Below, one piece after another: positions 14,408 through 20,649 of a DNA stretch of 34,873 bases. The position numbers were made by a program, and so were the translations under genes. The stretch spans positions 1 to 34,873 of IMG/VR virus record IMGVR_UViG_3300010403_000042; one strand, written 5' to 3'. Each line of letters begins with the position of its first letter. Position 1 is the first letter of the stretch. The DNA is from a virus. A model generated the notes under the pieces. The model saw nothing but the letters and a program-made list of their open reading frames with translations. It was not told where the DNA came from and did no database searches.

Positions 14408-14679
14408 GATAATGTTGGTTTGTGTTCGCAGGTGATGGTGTAAGGCGGCACCCATGGTTCTGGCATTGGTGTAGTTGGGCCGGTAGGAAAAACTCCGGGA
14501 CTCGTCACGATGCCGGGCGGAATTGGCGAAGCTGGGTATATCACAATTGGTTGCCGGGCCATGTCCGAGACCCGAGCCTCAAGCGACTTCAGCCGGGATT
14601 CAATTCGCATCAGCACCGCAAGCAGGTGTTTGTGGCTCGGGTGTGGCGTTGGTTTGTTGTGTTGGTGGTTGCTGCTCAT
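14404..14679 (-). CDS. Coiled-coil plus Pro-rich tail protein
   Basis: The 91-residue product starts MSSNHQHNKPTPHPSHKHLL. A short coiled coil with heptads in VLMRIESRLKSLEARVSDM follows, then a Pro-rich tail ending near WVPPYTITCEHKPTLS. The layout (helix followed by a Pro/Ile-rich arm) occurs in small phage structural or assembly proteins. It overlaps the next listed gene by 80 bp in another frame, so one start may be wrong. Confidence 0.6.
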   Translation of the reverse strand: MSSNHQHNKPTPHPSHKHLLAVLMRIESRLKSLEARVSDMARQPIVIYPASPIPPGIVTSPGVFPTGPTTPMPEPWVPPYTITCEHKPTLS

Positions 14680-14782
14680 GATTTTTTTGTTGTTGCCGTC
14701 TGGCTTTTTCACATCGGCGAACGGCGGCATGAATCATTCGGGCGTTGCTGTTACCAGCGTAAATTTCAGACTTGTCACTCAT
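14600..14782 (-). CDS. Hydrophilic 60-residue protein in overlapping frame
   Basis: The frame encodes MSDKSEIYAGNSNARMIHAA, a basic helix, then a Gln/Pro/Thr-rich tail. The start overlaps the AP2-like gene by 8 bp (ATGAGTGA), which supports it. It overlaps the coiled-coil gene for 80 bp. A run of seven adenines near the overlap could allow slippage, but the needed shift is +1, so separate translation is simpler. Confidence 0.5.
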   Translation of the reverse strand: MSDKSEIYAGNSNARMIHAAVRRCEKARRQQQKNHEQQPPTQQTNATPEPQTPACGADAN

Positions 14783-15446
14783 TGGATTTAAGAGAAGCTC
14801 GTAGCGCGGCGCTACTCGCTGTTGATAATCCCCCGTCGTTGTTGCTCAGTGCGGAGTAAATCCCAGCCAGGATAATTCGAGTCTGTCGAATGTTTTCATC
14901 AAGCATGTCGAGCGTTATCTTTTGTGATTCGTTGGTGTGCAACAACGCTCGCGCTCGGAGCACATCAACACCGAACTGGCGAAAATGGACCGCCATTTGT
15001 TTTGCCAACAGGTCGGCAGGCCGGTTGTCCACCGTGACATCACTCACCACAGCACTATCGGAGATTAGGCCGCGAAGACTGAGCGCCTGCTCTAGCGACA
15101 CCAAAATTTGTTTCGCCTGGGGCACCGCGTCAAGGTCACGCAACGCTGAGCGAAGGGAAAAATTTAGGTCTGAGTCAACGATGGGACGTTTCCGGCGGGT
15201 TCGATATTTGGCGAAATACACCAAGGCCATATCCGCGAAGCGCACCGCCCGTAAGACGTTGAACGTTTCGCCGATGATTCGTTGCTCCCCGCCAATGAAC
15301 AGCTTGACCTGCCAGATGCCGCCGAACCCACAATAGCAATTGTGGATTGTCTTCCCGGAATGGCTGATTTGCTTCAGCCGAGTTTCCAGGTCCGGGTCCT
15401 GTGGCCATTCCGTAATACTATCGAGCAATCGCGCAGTTGCGTTCAT
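14775..15446 (-). CDS. First gene of the left arm, AP2-like DNA-binding candidate
   Basis: The 223-residue protein has a region (about 40-97) with GGIWQVKLFIGGEQRIIGET, then A..FADMAL and LNF. It resembles the AP2/ERF fold in order: a Trp strand, a GxF-like turn, an Ala-rich helix and a closing LNF. The match is weak but the order is right. The C-terminal half is helical. As the first gene from the divergent control region it could be a regulator of the leftward operon. A perfect TTGACA lies about 35 bp upstream of the ATG. Confidence 0.55.
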   Translation of the reverse strand: MNATARLLDSITEWPQDPDLETRLKQISHSGKTIHNCYCGFGGIWQVKLFIGGEQRIIGETFNVLRAVRFADMALVYFAKYRTRRKRPIVDSDLNFSLRSALRDLDAVPQAKQILVSLEQALSLRGLISDSAVVSDVTVDNRPADLLAKQMAVHFRQFGVDVLRARALLHTNESQKITLDMLDENIRQTRIILAGIYSALSNNDGGLSTASSAALRASLKSNE

Positions 15447-15456
15447 ATTCTGAGAG

Positions 15457-15485
15457 ATAGTGTAGGCAAAGCATCCGGATGTCAA
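15457..15485 (-). promoter_or_regulatory. Candidate leftward promoter
   Basis: On the minus strand, TTGACA (15,485-15,480) is followed by CACTAT after 17 bases or TACACT after 15. The start site would be near 15,450, only a few bases from the ATG at 15446, so the transcript might be almost leaderless. The -35 match is exact and the -10 is mediocre. Confidence 0.5.
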
Positions 15486-15518
15486 TCAAAATCGTATTAG
15501 GCCAAGAATTTTACTCCT

Positions 15519-15661
15519 AGCACTCCCACTATACCTTTGGGGTCGCCCCCATAAAGGGCACTGATACATAAAGATAATCTATAAAATATTCACACACATA
15601 TATTACACTATACTATATACCCCTTTTAATGGAACGACCGCGAGGGAATAGTGGGAGTGCT
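15519..15661. promoter_or_regulatory. Divergent control region with 14-bp inverted repeat
   Basis: AGCACTCCCACTAT (15,519-15,532) and its exact reverse complement ATAGTGGGAGTGCT (15,648-15,661) flank 115 bp of AT-rich DNA containing many TATA-like steps. This is the only place where the two gene arms diverge. The repeat could bind one regulator on both sides of paired promoters, allowing looping, or mark a melting site. A short GGGG-TCG-CCCC hairpin lies just inside the left copy (15,537-15,551). Confidence 0.7.
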
Positions 15662-15705
15662 TATAGGATGGCGCGGGCGGCTGGCGCGCAGCACTCTTTT
15701 CTCGG

Positions 15706-15882
15706 ATGCCTGATGATTCTGCAAAACAAGTTGACGATGCGTTGTTCCGCCGGATGCCTGCTGATGTCCGGGCGCTGAACCGCAAGGCGCGTGGCGAATC
15801 TCGCCGTGCTGAGCGATACGCTTGGGCGACTGCCCACCCCAACAATCCCCGAGTCGCTGGCAAGAAGCTGAACAAGCCATGA
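15706..15882 (+). CDS. 58-residue basic protein, first rightward gene
   Basis: The frame encodes MPDDSAKQVDDALFRRMPAD and a highly basic C-terminus (ARGESRRAERYAWATAHPNN). Its TGA overlaps the ATG of the putative small terminase (ATGA). A short basic protein ahead of a terminase gene could bind DNA. No domain is recognised. Confidence 0.6.
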   Translation: MPDDSAKQVDDALFRRMPADVRALNRKARGESRRAERYAWATAHPNNPRVAGKKLNKP

Positions 15883-16532
15883 TACCCATCGAGACCATCC
15901 CAATTGACCGTGAGCAGGCGTTCCTGCTGTTCGCCACATTCACAGGCGACATCGCCAGGACGGCGCACGCACTCGACGTGCCTTCGGCTGCCGTGCTGCG
16001 CATGGCTGAAGAAGAGGGTTGGACAAACAAACTTGGTCCCATCCTCGCGCTGAAGAAATCCACAAAGCCCGGAGACGTGGAGCGCGGAATCAATCGAGCG
16101 CTCAACTTCGTGCAGGCCCATCGTATGCGGTTGTTCATTCAGCGTGTGATTACCCGGCTCACTGCGCTAAATGAAACTGAGTTTGAAGATTACCTTTTCG
16201 TGGGCACCACCGACAAGATTGGCAACACCACAAAGAAACTCACGACGCGTGCGCTGGCTGACCTTGCGTCGGCGTTGGAGAAGGCACAAGCCCTAACATA
16301 CATGGCGCTCAACGATACCGCGCAAGACCGCGCGAAGCGTAAAGAGGAAAGCGGCGACAGCGAAGTGGCAGCCGGAGATTTGCACGCGCAGATTAGTGCT
16401 GGCCTCGCTGCGGTTCGCGCGAGCGCTACGCCACGGGCACAGTTATTCGACGCTCAGCTTGCCCAGGCTGAAGAGTTGACGAAGCAATCGCGGAAGGGTC
16501 CCGAGCACCCGAACGATGACGACAACCACTGA
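15879..16532 (+). CDS. Putative terminase small subunit
   Basis: The 217-residue protein has a helix-turn-helix-like N-terminus, FTGDIARTAHALDVPSAAVL (about 21-40). A helical middle follows that could oligomerise, and the C-terminal third is acidic and Lys-rich. This architecture fits phage small terminases, which recognise the packaging site. It is about 9 kb from the large terminase, whereas the two are usually adjacent, so it could also be a regulator. The start at 15879 is supported by the ATGA overlap; the longer start at 15822 lies in the preceding gene. Confidence 0.55.
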   Translation: MIPIETIPIDREQAFLLFATFTGDIARTAHALDVPSAAVLRMAEEEGWTNKLGPILALKKSTKPGDVERGINRALNFVQAHRMRLFIQRVITRLTALNETEFEDYLFVGTTDKIGNTTKKLTTRALADLASALEKAQALTYMALNDTAQDRAKRKEESGDSEVAAGDLHAQISAGLAAVRASATPRAQLFDAQLAQAEELTKQSRKGPEHPNDDDNH

Positions 16533-16534
16533 GT

Positions 16535-16621
16535 ATGGCTGAAGCGCTGATTGATTGTTGGTTGTTTTTCTTGTTCACCGTCGCCGGGTTTGTGCTCGGC
16601 TACACCTGCCCATTTCAATAG
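16535..16621 (+). CDS. 28-residue membrane micropeptide
   Basis: The frame encodes MAEALIDCWLFFLFTVAGFV then LGYTCPFQ: one hydrophobic helix with two cysteines. It starts 2 bp after the preceding stop. The coupled position and membrane character suggest it is real; the function is unknown. Confidence 0.45.
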   Translation: MAEALIDCWLFFLFTVAGFVLGYTCPFQ

Positions 16622-16702
16622 CTGTGCCTCACTTGAACGGGAGCATATCCCAGTCTTCTGTATGAGCGAATTGACGCGAGGCAATACAGTAAAGCACAGC
16701 TA
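16619..16702 (+). ncRNA. Candidate structured RNA (three-way junction)
   Basis: A perfect 9-bp outer stem joins TAGCTGTGC (16,619-16,627) to GCACAGCTA (16,694-16,702). Inside lie GGGA-gcata-TCCC (16,639-16,651) and CTGTAT...ATACAG (16,658-16,689), giving two inner hairpins. It has no reading frame of its own and does not fit a tRNA, lacking a T-loop motif. It overlaps only the micropeptide stop codon. The fold was found by eye; no energy was computed. Confidence 0.4.
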
Positions 16703-16716
16703 GGTGATTCCCCTAT
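16701..16716. promoter_or_regulatory. Operator-like palindrome, copy 1
   Basis: TAGGTGATTCCCCTAT here matches TAGGGGATTCCCCTAT at 23,575-23,590 in 15 of 16 positions. The second copy is a perfect inverted repeat (TAGGGGA-T-TCCCCTA). This copy is 69 bp upstream of the ATG at 16785. Two near-identical dyads in front of separate transcription units suggest one DNA-binding protein. Confidence 0.5.
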
Positions 16717-16784
16717 CTATCGGACAGTAAGTCCGCACGCAGTTTGTAGTTGCGCGTTTAAACGCCGCGTGGCATATTGGCGGC

Positions 16785-16958
16785 ATGAGTAAATCATACG
16801 ACGAACAATTGAAAGAACATCAGGCCCGCGAGAAAGCCACGGGTATCTTCACTAACTTTGCGCCGAAGGGCCGCAGAGGGTTCAGCGCCCAAAAGTCGCG
16901 CTCAGTCAAGGCCAGCACACGCGCAGGCGTTCCGATGTCGGTATGGTTGAAAGGATAA
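16785..16958 (+). CDS. 57-residue basic hypothetical protein
   Basis: The product begins MSKSYDEQLKEHQAREKATG and ends MSVWLKG. It is basic in the middle (GRRGFSAQKSRSVKAST). It starts 22 bp after a GTTTAAAC octamer and 69 bp after the operator-like dyad. No domain is recognised. Confidence 0.55.
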   Translation: MSKSYDEQLKEHQAREKATGIFTNFAPKGRRGFSAQKSRSVKASTRAGVPMSVWLKG

Positions 16959-16963
16959 ACGTG

Positions 16964-17154
16964 ATGACTGACCAAACTATCGAAGTGCTGAAGGCCGCGA
17001 CAGCCGACATTCGAGCAGCGTGGACGTGGTCTGCACCGATGGCGAGCGCCAGCAGTGGCGCACCAATTGCATTCTGAACCGCTCCGTTTACAACAAGCTG
17101 TTCAACCAGTGGCCCACGCGCCGAATTGAAACTGGGCAGACACAAACATCGTAG
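16964..17154 (+). pseudogene. Possibly frameshifted small gene
   Basis: The ATG at 16964 opens a frame (MTDQTIEVLKAATADIRAA) that stops at 17077. Another frame, entered near 17,010-17,025, reads VDVVCTDGERQQWRTNCILN and continues to TAG at 17154 with normal-looking composition. The two halves look like one protein of about 60 residues broken by an indel near 17,015, although programmed frameshifting or two overlapping genes are possible. Confidence 0.4.
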
Positions 17155-17192
17155 GGCTGCCCCATAGCGAGTAGCTGGATACTGTAACCCCG

Positions 17193-17221
17193 ACGCCCGG
17201 AACTACTCACCGGGCGTTTTT
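17193..17221 (+). terminator. Rho-independent terminator
   Basis: ACGCCCGG (17,193-17,200), a 9-nt loop, CCGGGCGT (17,210-17,217) and an immediate run of T to 17,221 make a textbook intrinsic terminator. It ends the small-gene cluster that starts at 15,706. Confidence 0.9.
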
Positions 17222-17222
17222 C

Positions 17223-17463
17223 ATTTCGACCCACAACCTGTAGTGTCTGGACCTCCTAGTGCCACTAGACCGGCACACCCCAACAGGTTGTGTAAGCGAA
17301 ATCCACTCGACCACCCCCAACCACTGCGTGATTTTCACGCATTATGCGTGAGCCTCACGCACCCCTCTGGCGTTAACGTTAACGCTCTACAGTCTATCGA
17401 CGGAATCGCTGTAGCCCAGTAAATCGCTGGGTCGGACCGGTGCTCCGCGACCCGCGCGGGGTC
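17223..17463. other. Gene-free palindrome cluster (possible origin, att or control site)
   Basis: Between the terminator and the HNH gene there is no convincing gene for about 430 bp. In order, the first 240 bp contain: an outer dyad CACAACCTGT/ACAGGTTGTG (17,232-17,241 and 17,283-17,292); an inner dyad CTAGTG-C-CACTAG (17,256-17,268) on the same centre, 17,262; two copies of GCGTGA-N3-TCACGC starting 20 bp apart (17,326 and 17,346); the 16-bp palindrome GCGTTAACGTTAACGC (17,370-17,385); and stem-loops at 17,387-17,414, 17,415-17,431 and 17,449-17,463. The remaining stretch to 17,652 holds nothing clear. Candidate roles are replication origin, recombinase site or multi-operator. Confidence 0.7.
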
Positions 17464-17652
17464 TAGTCTTCGGTGTAGCGTTCCGACCACCCTGTGCAAA
17501 ATTCGCCAAAAACCCGATGGGGGGGATGCACGCGGGGCCTCCGCTTACTGAAAGTATCTGGTTTTAATACTCAGACATCGAGAATCTCCTTTAAACATTG
17601 TGTTATTTTTAGGTTTCTTTTTATGGGGGTTGCGCACACTCTATATCAGAGT

Positions 17653-18171
17653 ATGAGAGAAATAAAAATGCGAAGTGGCGGGAGGGTTGCTTTGGTTGAT
17701 GACGCCGATTATGCCCGGCTGTCTTCTTTTGTTTGGTTTCCTTGGGGCCGGTCTGGGGATAAAAATCAAGAGCCTCGACCGGCTAGGAATCTGCGACACT
17801 CGGATGGCCGGTGGGAAAATAGATTGATGCACCACGACATTTTGCCCTATCCGTTTTTTGGTCTGACTGTTGACCATGCAGATGGCAATCCTTGGAACAA
17901 CCAACGAAAAAATCTGAGATATGCGACAGGTTCACAGCAAGCAACAAACAGTAAAAAGAGGCGCATGAATGGGAAATCCTCGTCTCGTTTCAAGGGGGTG
18001 AGTTTTGATTCGGCTTATGAGAAGTGGAGGGCTGAAATTTATTTTCAAAAGAAGCGTTATTTTGTGGGGTTCTTCGCCGAAGAAGAATCTGCGGCAAGAG
18101 CGTGGGACATTAAAGCCAAAGAGCTTCACGGAGAATTCGCTCGATTGAATTTTCCGCCGCCTTTGTTGTAA
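17653..18171 (+). CDS. Free-standing HNH homing endonuclease with AP2 domain
   Basis: The 172-residue protein has an HNH core, LTVDHADGNPWNNQRKNLRY (71-90; D74, H75, N79, N82, N83, N87). An AP2 DNA-binding domain follows (about 112-168): RFKGVSFDSAYEKWRAEIYF, then A.AWD and LNFP. This HNH-AP2 pairing is typical of phage mobile endonucleases. The gene is AT-richer than its neighbours and lies just after the palindrome cluster, fitting a recent insertion. The start at 17653 is chosen because the family begins with MREI..RSG..ALVDD-like sequence; the frame is open further upstream. Confidence 0.85.
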   Translation: MREIKMRSGGRVALVDDADYARLSSFVWFPWGRSGDKNQEPRPARNLRHSDGRWENRLMHHDILPYPFFGLTVDHADGNPWNNQRKNLRYATGSQQATNSKKRRMNGKSSSRFKGVSFDSAYEKWRAEIYFQKKRYFVGFFAEEESAARAWDIKAKELHGEFARLNFPPPLL

Positions 18172-18214
18172 AAAATGTTTGCCCCGTGGGATAAAAACGA
18201 GCACATTATAGCAG

Positions 18215-18487
18215 ATGGACACGCTGCTAATTGTCACTGTGGTTTTGACCTTGGGGTGTGTCTGGAAAATTCAAAAACAACAGGAGAAAATACTTATGGG
18301 AGCTTTAAAGAACTTGCAGGATGCCGTCACCGCGCTGAACACTAACTCCGCTGCGATTATCGTCGCGCTGAACGCCGCCAAGACCGGGGTCCCCGAGACC
18401 GAAGTCCAGGCCCAGGCCGATGCCGTCAATGTCGTGAATAGCAATCTCACGACTGCGCTGACGCCCACGTCTCCGATTCAGTCGTAA
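18215..18487 (+). CDS. Small membrane-anchored hypothetical protein
   Basis: The 90-residue product has an N-terminal hydrophobic segment (TLLIVTVVLTLGCVW), then a helical Ala/Asn-rich domain (NLQDAVTALNTNSAAIIVAL) and a Thr/Pro tail. An alternative ATG at 18296 has an AGGAG sequence 9 bp upstream and would drop the membrane segment, so two forms may exist. Similar small Ala-rich proteins occur near phage tail and lysis genes; no clear function is assigned. Confidence 0.6.
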   Translation: MDTLLIVTVVLTLGCVWKIQKQQEKILMGALKNLQDAVTALNTNSAAIIVALNAAKTGVPETEVQAQADAVNVVNSNLTTALTPTSPIQS

Positions 18488-18552
18488 AAGTTGTCCAGTC
18501 TTGGTCTCGACCACCAAGCGTAGCGGGCCACGATACGGTCCACCAATTTTTT

Positions 18553-18771
18553 ATGGTGCTATCACTCAAACCAAGGGCCGGGACTTGTAAGTGCCGGGAT
18601 GCGTGTAACCAGTCGCGCTACTCTGACGGCGACCAAGAAAACAAACGGTGGTTCTGTTCCGAGTTGGTGTGCGCGGCGTTCGCCGCCGGGGGCGTGAGTC
18701 TTTTCAATGCGCGTCACTGGGAAATCAGTCCCGGCACGCTGTCCATTTGTCCTCTACTCCATCAAGTATGA
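18553..18771 (+). CDS. Possible C-terminal fragment of a cysteine hydrolase
   Basis: The 72-residue frame ends with RWFCSELVCAAFAAGGVSLF, then ISPGTLSICPLLHQV. This matches my memory of the C-terminal half of permuted papain-like (YiiX/NlpC-P60-like) hydrolases, where a Cys-Ser-Glu-Leu helix is followed by SPGDL..SPLL. The first half does not look like the family N-terminus, so it may be truncated or frameshifted. Its TGA overlaps the protease ATG, suggesting it is still translated. Confidence 0.4.
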   Translation: MVLSLKPRAGTCKCRDACNQSRYSDGDQENKRWFCSELVCAAFAAGGVSLFNARHWEISPGTLSICPLLHQV

Positions 18772-19571
18772 AAAAATATTTCTTCATTTTCTCCGCTATC
18801 CTCGTCGGAGTTGCCTTTGCGTGGCGCGAACAAACCCACTGGTTGGGCCGGTTTGAGCGCGCACAGAAGTCCACGGTGCTGCTCGAAAGTTCCAAGTCCT
18901 TTGGCTCCGGAGTAATCATCCGGAAGACCAACCCGAACGACTGCCCCCGGCTATTCGTCTGGACCGCCGCGCATGTTGTCCGCGCCGATAACACTGTCAA
19001 GGTGAGTCAGGTAATCCGGCTCGACGGACGCAAAGCAGGCACCATCAACTTTTCTGCGCACGTCCTCGTCCGGGATAGCTCCCTCGACTTGGCGCTGCTC
19101 TGGCTCGAAGCCCCCGCTAACTTTTTCTCGGCATCCGCGTTCGACGGCACCAAGATACTCCCTGTCGGCACTGGGGTTTTCCATTGTGGTAACTTCTCAG
19201 GTCCCAAGTTGGAAGGCAGCTTTAGTTCCGGCGTCGTGTCCCAAGTCGGTGTTAGTTCCCCGGAATTTCCGTGGCAAATTATCGACCAGGCCAGCGCGGT
19301 AGTTCAACATGGGTGCTCCGGCGGTGGGTTATTTTCCGACCGCTCCGGCAAGCTTGTCGGAATTGTTACCGGGCTGTTCGACAGCGGGGTCACGTTTTTC
19401 GTCCCAGCCCGAGCCGTGAATACGTTCTGCGTTGTCCACAATGTCCAGTGGGCCTTCTCGGGCGACGCCTGTCCGAGCGATGGCAAGTTGCTGTTGTTGC
19501 AAGAGTCCGCCAAGCTATCGCCCCAAGCCAAGGCCCCGGATGCTTTTCTTCAATTGCTGCTTGCGCCATAA
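18768..19571 (+). CDS. Exported trypsin-like serine protease
   Basis: The 267-residue protein starts with a signal peptide or membrane anchor (MKKYFFIFSAILVGVAFAW). A chymotrypsin-fold triad follows: H69 in VWTAAHVV, D107 in SSLDLALLW, and S184 in GCSGGGLFS. The domain is close to the size of minimal trypsin-like proteases. The start at 18768 overlaps the previous stop as ATGA; a start at 18648 is discarded because it would read through that gene. Exported proteases are uncommon in phages. Possible targets are host surface proteins or phage protein maturation. Confidence 0.85.
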   Translation: MKKYFFIFSAILVGVAFAWREQTHWLGRFERAQKSTVLLESSKSFGSGVIIRKTNPNDCPRLFVWTAAHVVRADNTVKVSQVIRLDGRKAGTINFSAHVLVRDSSLDLALLWLEAPANFFSASAFDGTKILPVGTGVFHCGNFSGPKLEGSFSSGVVSQVGVSSPEFPWQIIDQASAVVQHGCSGGGLFSDRSGKLVGIVTGLFDSGVTFFVPARAVNTFCVVHNVQWAFSGDACPSDGKLLLLQESAKLSPQAKAPDAFLQLLLAP

Positions 19572-19619
19572 ACAGGCACTGTTTAAGGACGACGACAACA
19601 ATAACCAAGAGAAAAATTT

Positions 19620-19886
19620 ATGGCTGTTCTGAGCACCACCCACAGGGCAATTGTCCAATCTGTTATCACCTACATGGCCGGTAACTACGAGAAGCCCCTC
19701 GACGCAACTGTTATCGACCAACTGGTAAAGGTCTTCGACAACAAGGCATCAACCACTGGGTTTCGCTGTGCTTGTGGGTCCAAGGGTCCCACGCTGAAGG
19801 ACAGCCTGCGTGACGCGCCATTCAGCACGTTGCTGACATTGCTGGTGTCGGTGTCCGACGCTGGCACGGGTCCGGGCACATACTAA
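19620..19886 (+). CDS. Hypothetical protein of tail region
   Basis: The 88-residue product starts MAVLSTTHRAIVQSVITYMA and is helical at first, with a small Cys pair (CAC) near the middle. It opens the tail and host-recognition block. No domain is recognised. It has a 48-bp upstream spacer with a purine-rich stretch (AAGAGAAAAA). Confidence 0.55.
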   Translation: MAVLSTTHRAIVQSVITYMAGNYEKPLDATVIDQLVKVFDNKASTTGFRCACGSKGPTLKDSLRDAPFSTLLTLLVSVSDAGTGPGTY

Positions 19887-19890
19887 GCGT

Positions 19891-20223
19891 ATGGCGAATT
19901 TTTTCAGCACCTTTTTTCCGCGCTTCGATGACGCTGCGCAAAAGCTGCTCTGGAAAATTGCGGCCACGCTCTGCACCGGCATTGGCCTGGGAGGCAATGA
20001 CATCACTACCGGCCCGGCAACGGCGACCGGTGATTGGTGGGTGCTGCACGCGATTGGCGGCGACGTAGTGTTCAACAGTGTCACGTTTAAACCGGGAACG
20101 TCCACCGGCTCACTCGCCGGAAAAACCTTGAGCAATGGCGACCGGCTGTATGGCAACATCACCGGCTTCGATTTGGCCAGCGGCACCATTGTCGCGTATC
20201 GGACATCCGCCGGGAGTCCGTGA
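19891..20223 (+). CDS. Putative virion or tail-associated protein
   Basis: The 110-residue protein is Gly/Thr/Ser-rich and probably beta-structured (TGDWWVLHAIGGDVVFNSVT). It starts MANFFSTFFPRFDDAAQKLL. It follows a CTAAG element and ends in a GTGA overlap with the next gene. The context suggests a tail or baseplate component; the sequence alone does not prove it. Confidence 0.55.
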   Translation: MANFFSTFFPRFDDAAQKLLWKIAATLCTGIGLGGNDITTGPATATGDWWVLHAIGGDVVFNSVTFKPGTSTGSLAGKTLSNGDRLYGNITGFDLASGTIVAYRTSAGSP

Positions 20224-20453
20224 ATGAATCCATGCTTGCGATTTTTCCAGCCTCCCGAGCAGCGCGGCCTATTTCGTGCCGCACGCCGGTTGCTGCTCCG
20301 GCTGTTGTCGTCCATCCGCTGGTGACAGAGTCCATCGTTGAGTTGCTTCGGGAAATTCCCGAACCGATTTTCGCTGTCCCCACACCGATTACTTTTCGTC
20401 AGCGAGTGCTTCGCTGGCTCCGTTCTGTCTGGTCTGCATTGACTTCTTTCTGA
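20220..20453 (+). CDS. Small hypothetical protein, GTG start
   Basis: The 77-residue product starts at GTG 20220, overlapping the previous stop (GTGA). An ATG at 20232 is an alternative. It is Pro/Val-rich with a basic helix (FRQRVLRWLRSVWSALTSF) at the C-terminus that may interact with membrane. No domain is recognised. Confidence 0.5.
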   Translation: MNESMLAIFPASRAARPISCRTPVAAPAVVVHPLVTESIVELLREIPEPIFAVPTPITFRQRVLRWLRSVWSALTSF

Positions 20454-20454
20454 T

Positions 20455-20643
20455 ATGATTCAAGTTCAGAATAGTAACCAGGCATTTCGACACCGGCAGC
20501 ATCCCGGCGGTGTTCCCCCACCCTCGGACAACGACTGGGGATTTTTGTCCCAAGCCGTGTGCGTGAGTAATGATTGGAGATTCGTGACGGAAGCTGCGTG
20601 CGTGTTCAATGAGTGGGGTCAACTGACTGACCCGGTTTGCTAA
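20455..20643 (+). CDS. Small protein with three Trp repeats
   Basis: The 62-residue product contains three imperfect copies of an N(D/E)W-x-(F/Q)-(V/L)-T-(E/D)-x-(V/A)-C-like unit: NDWGFLSQAVC, NDWRFVTEAAC and NEWGQLTDPVC. Such Trp repeats often occur near tail fibres. It starts 1 bp after the preceding gene and ends 6 bp before the tail fibre gene. Confidence 0.6.
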   Translation: MIQVQNSNQAFRHRQHPGGVPPPSDNDWGFLSQAVCVSNDWRFVTEAACVFNEWGQLTDPVC

Positions 20644-20649
20644 CGGACT

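Noticed and set aside
14640-14700. Programmed frameshift at the A7 run
   Set aside because: Joining the two frames needs a +1 shift, whereas slippery A runs usually give -1, and each frame has its own good start.
16906-17145. 79-residue minus-strand frame with hydrophobic stretches
   Set aside because: It overlaps plus-strand small genes and has no neighbour on its strand.
17387-17463. tRNA gene in the stem-loop stretch
   Set aside because: Stems do not assemble into a cloverleaf and there is no T-loop motif.
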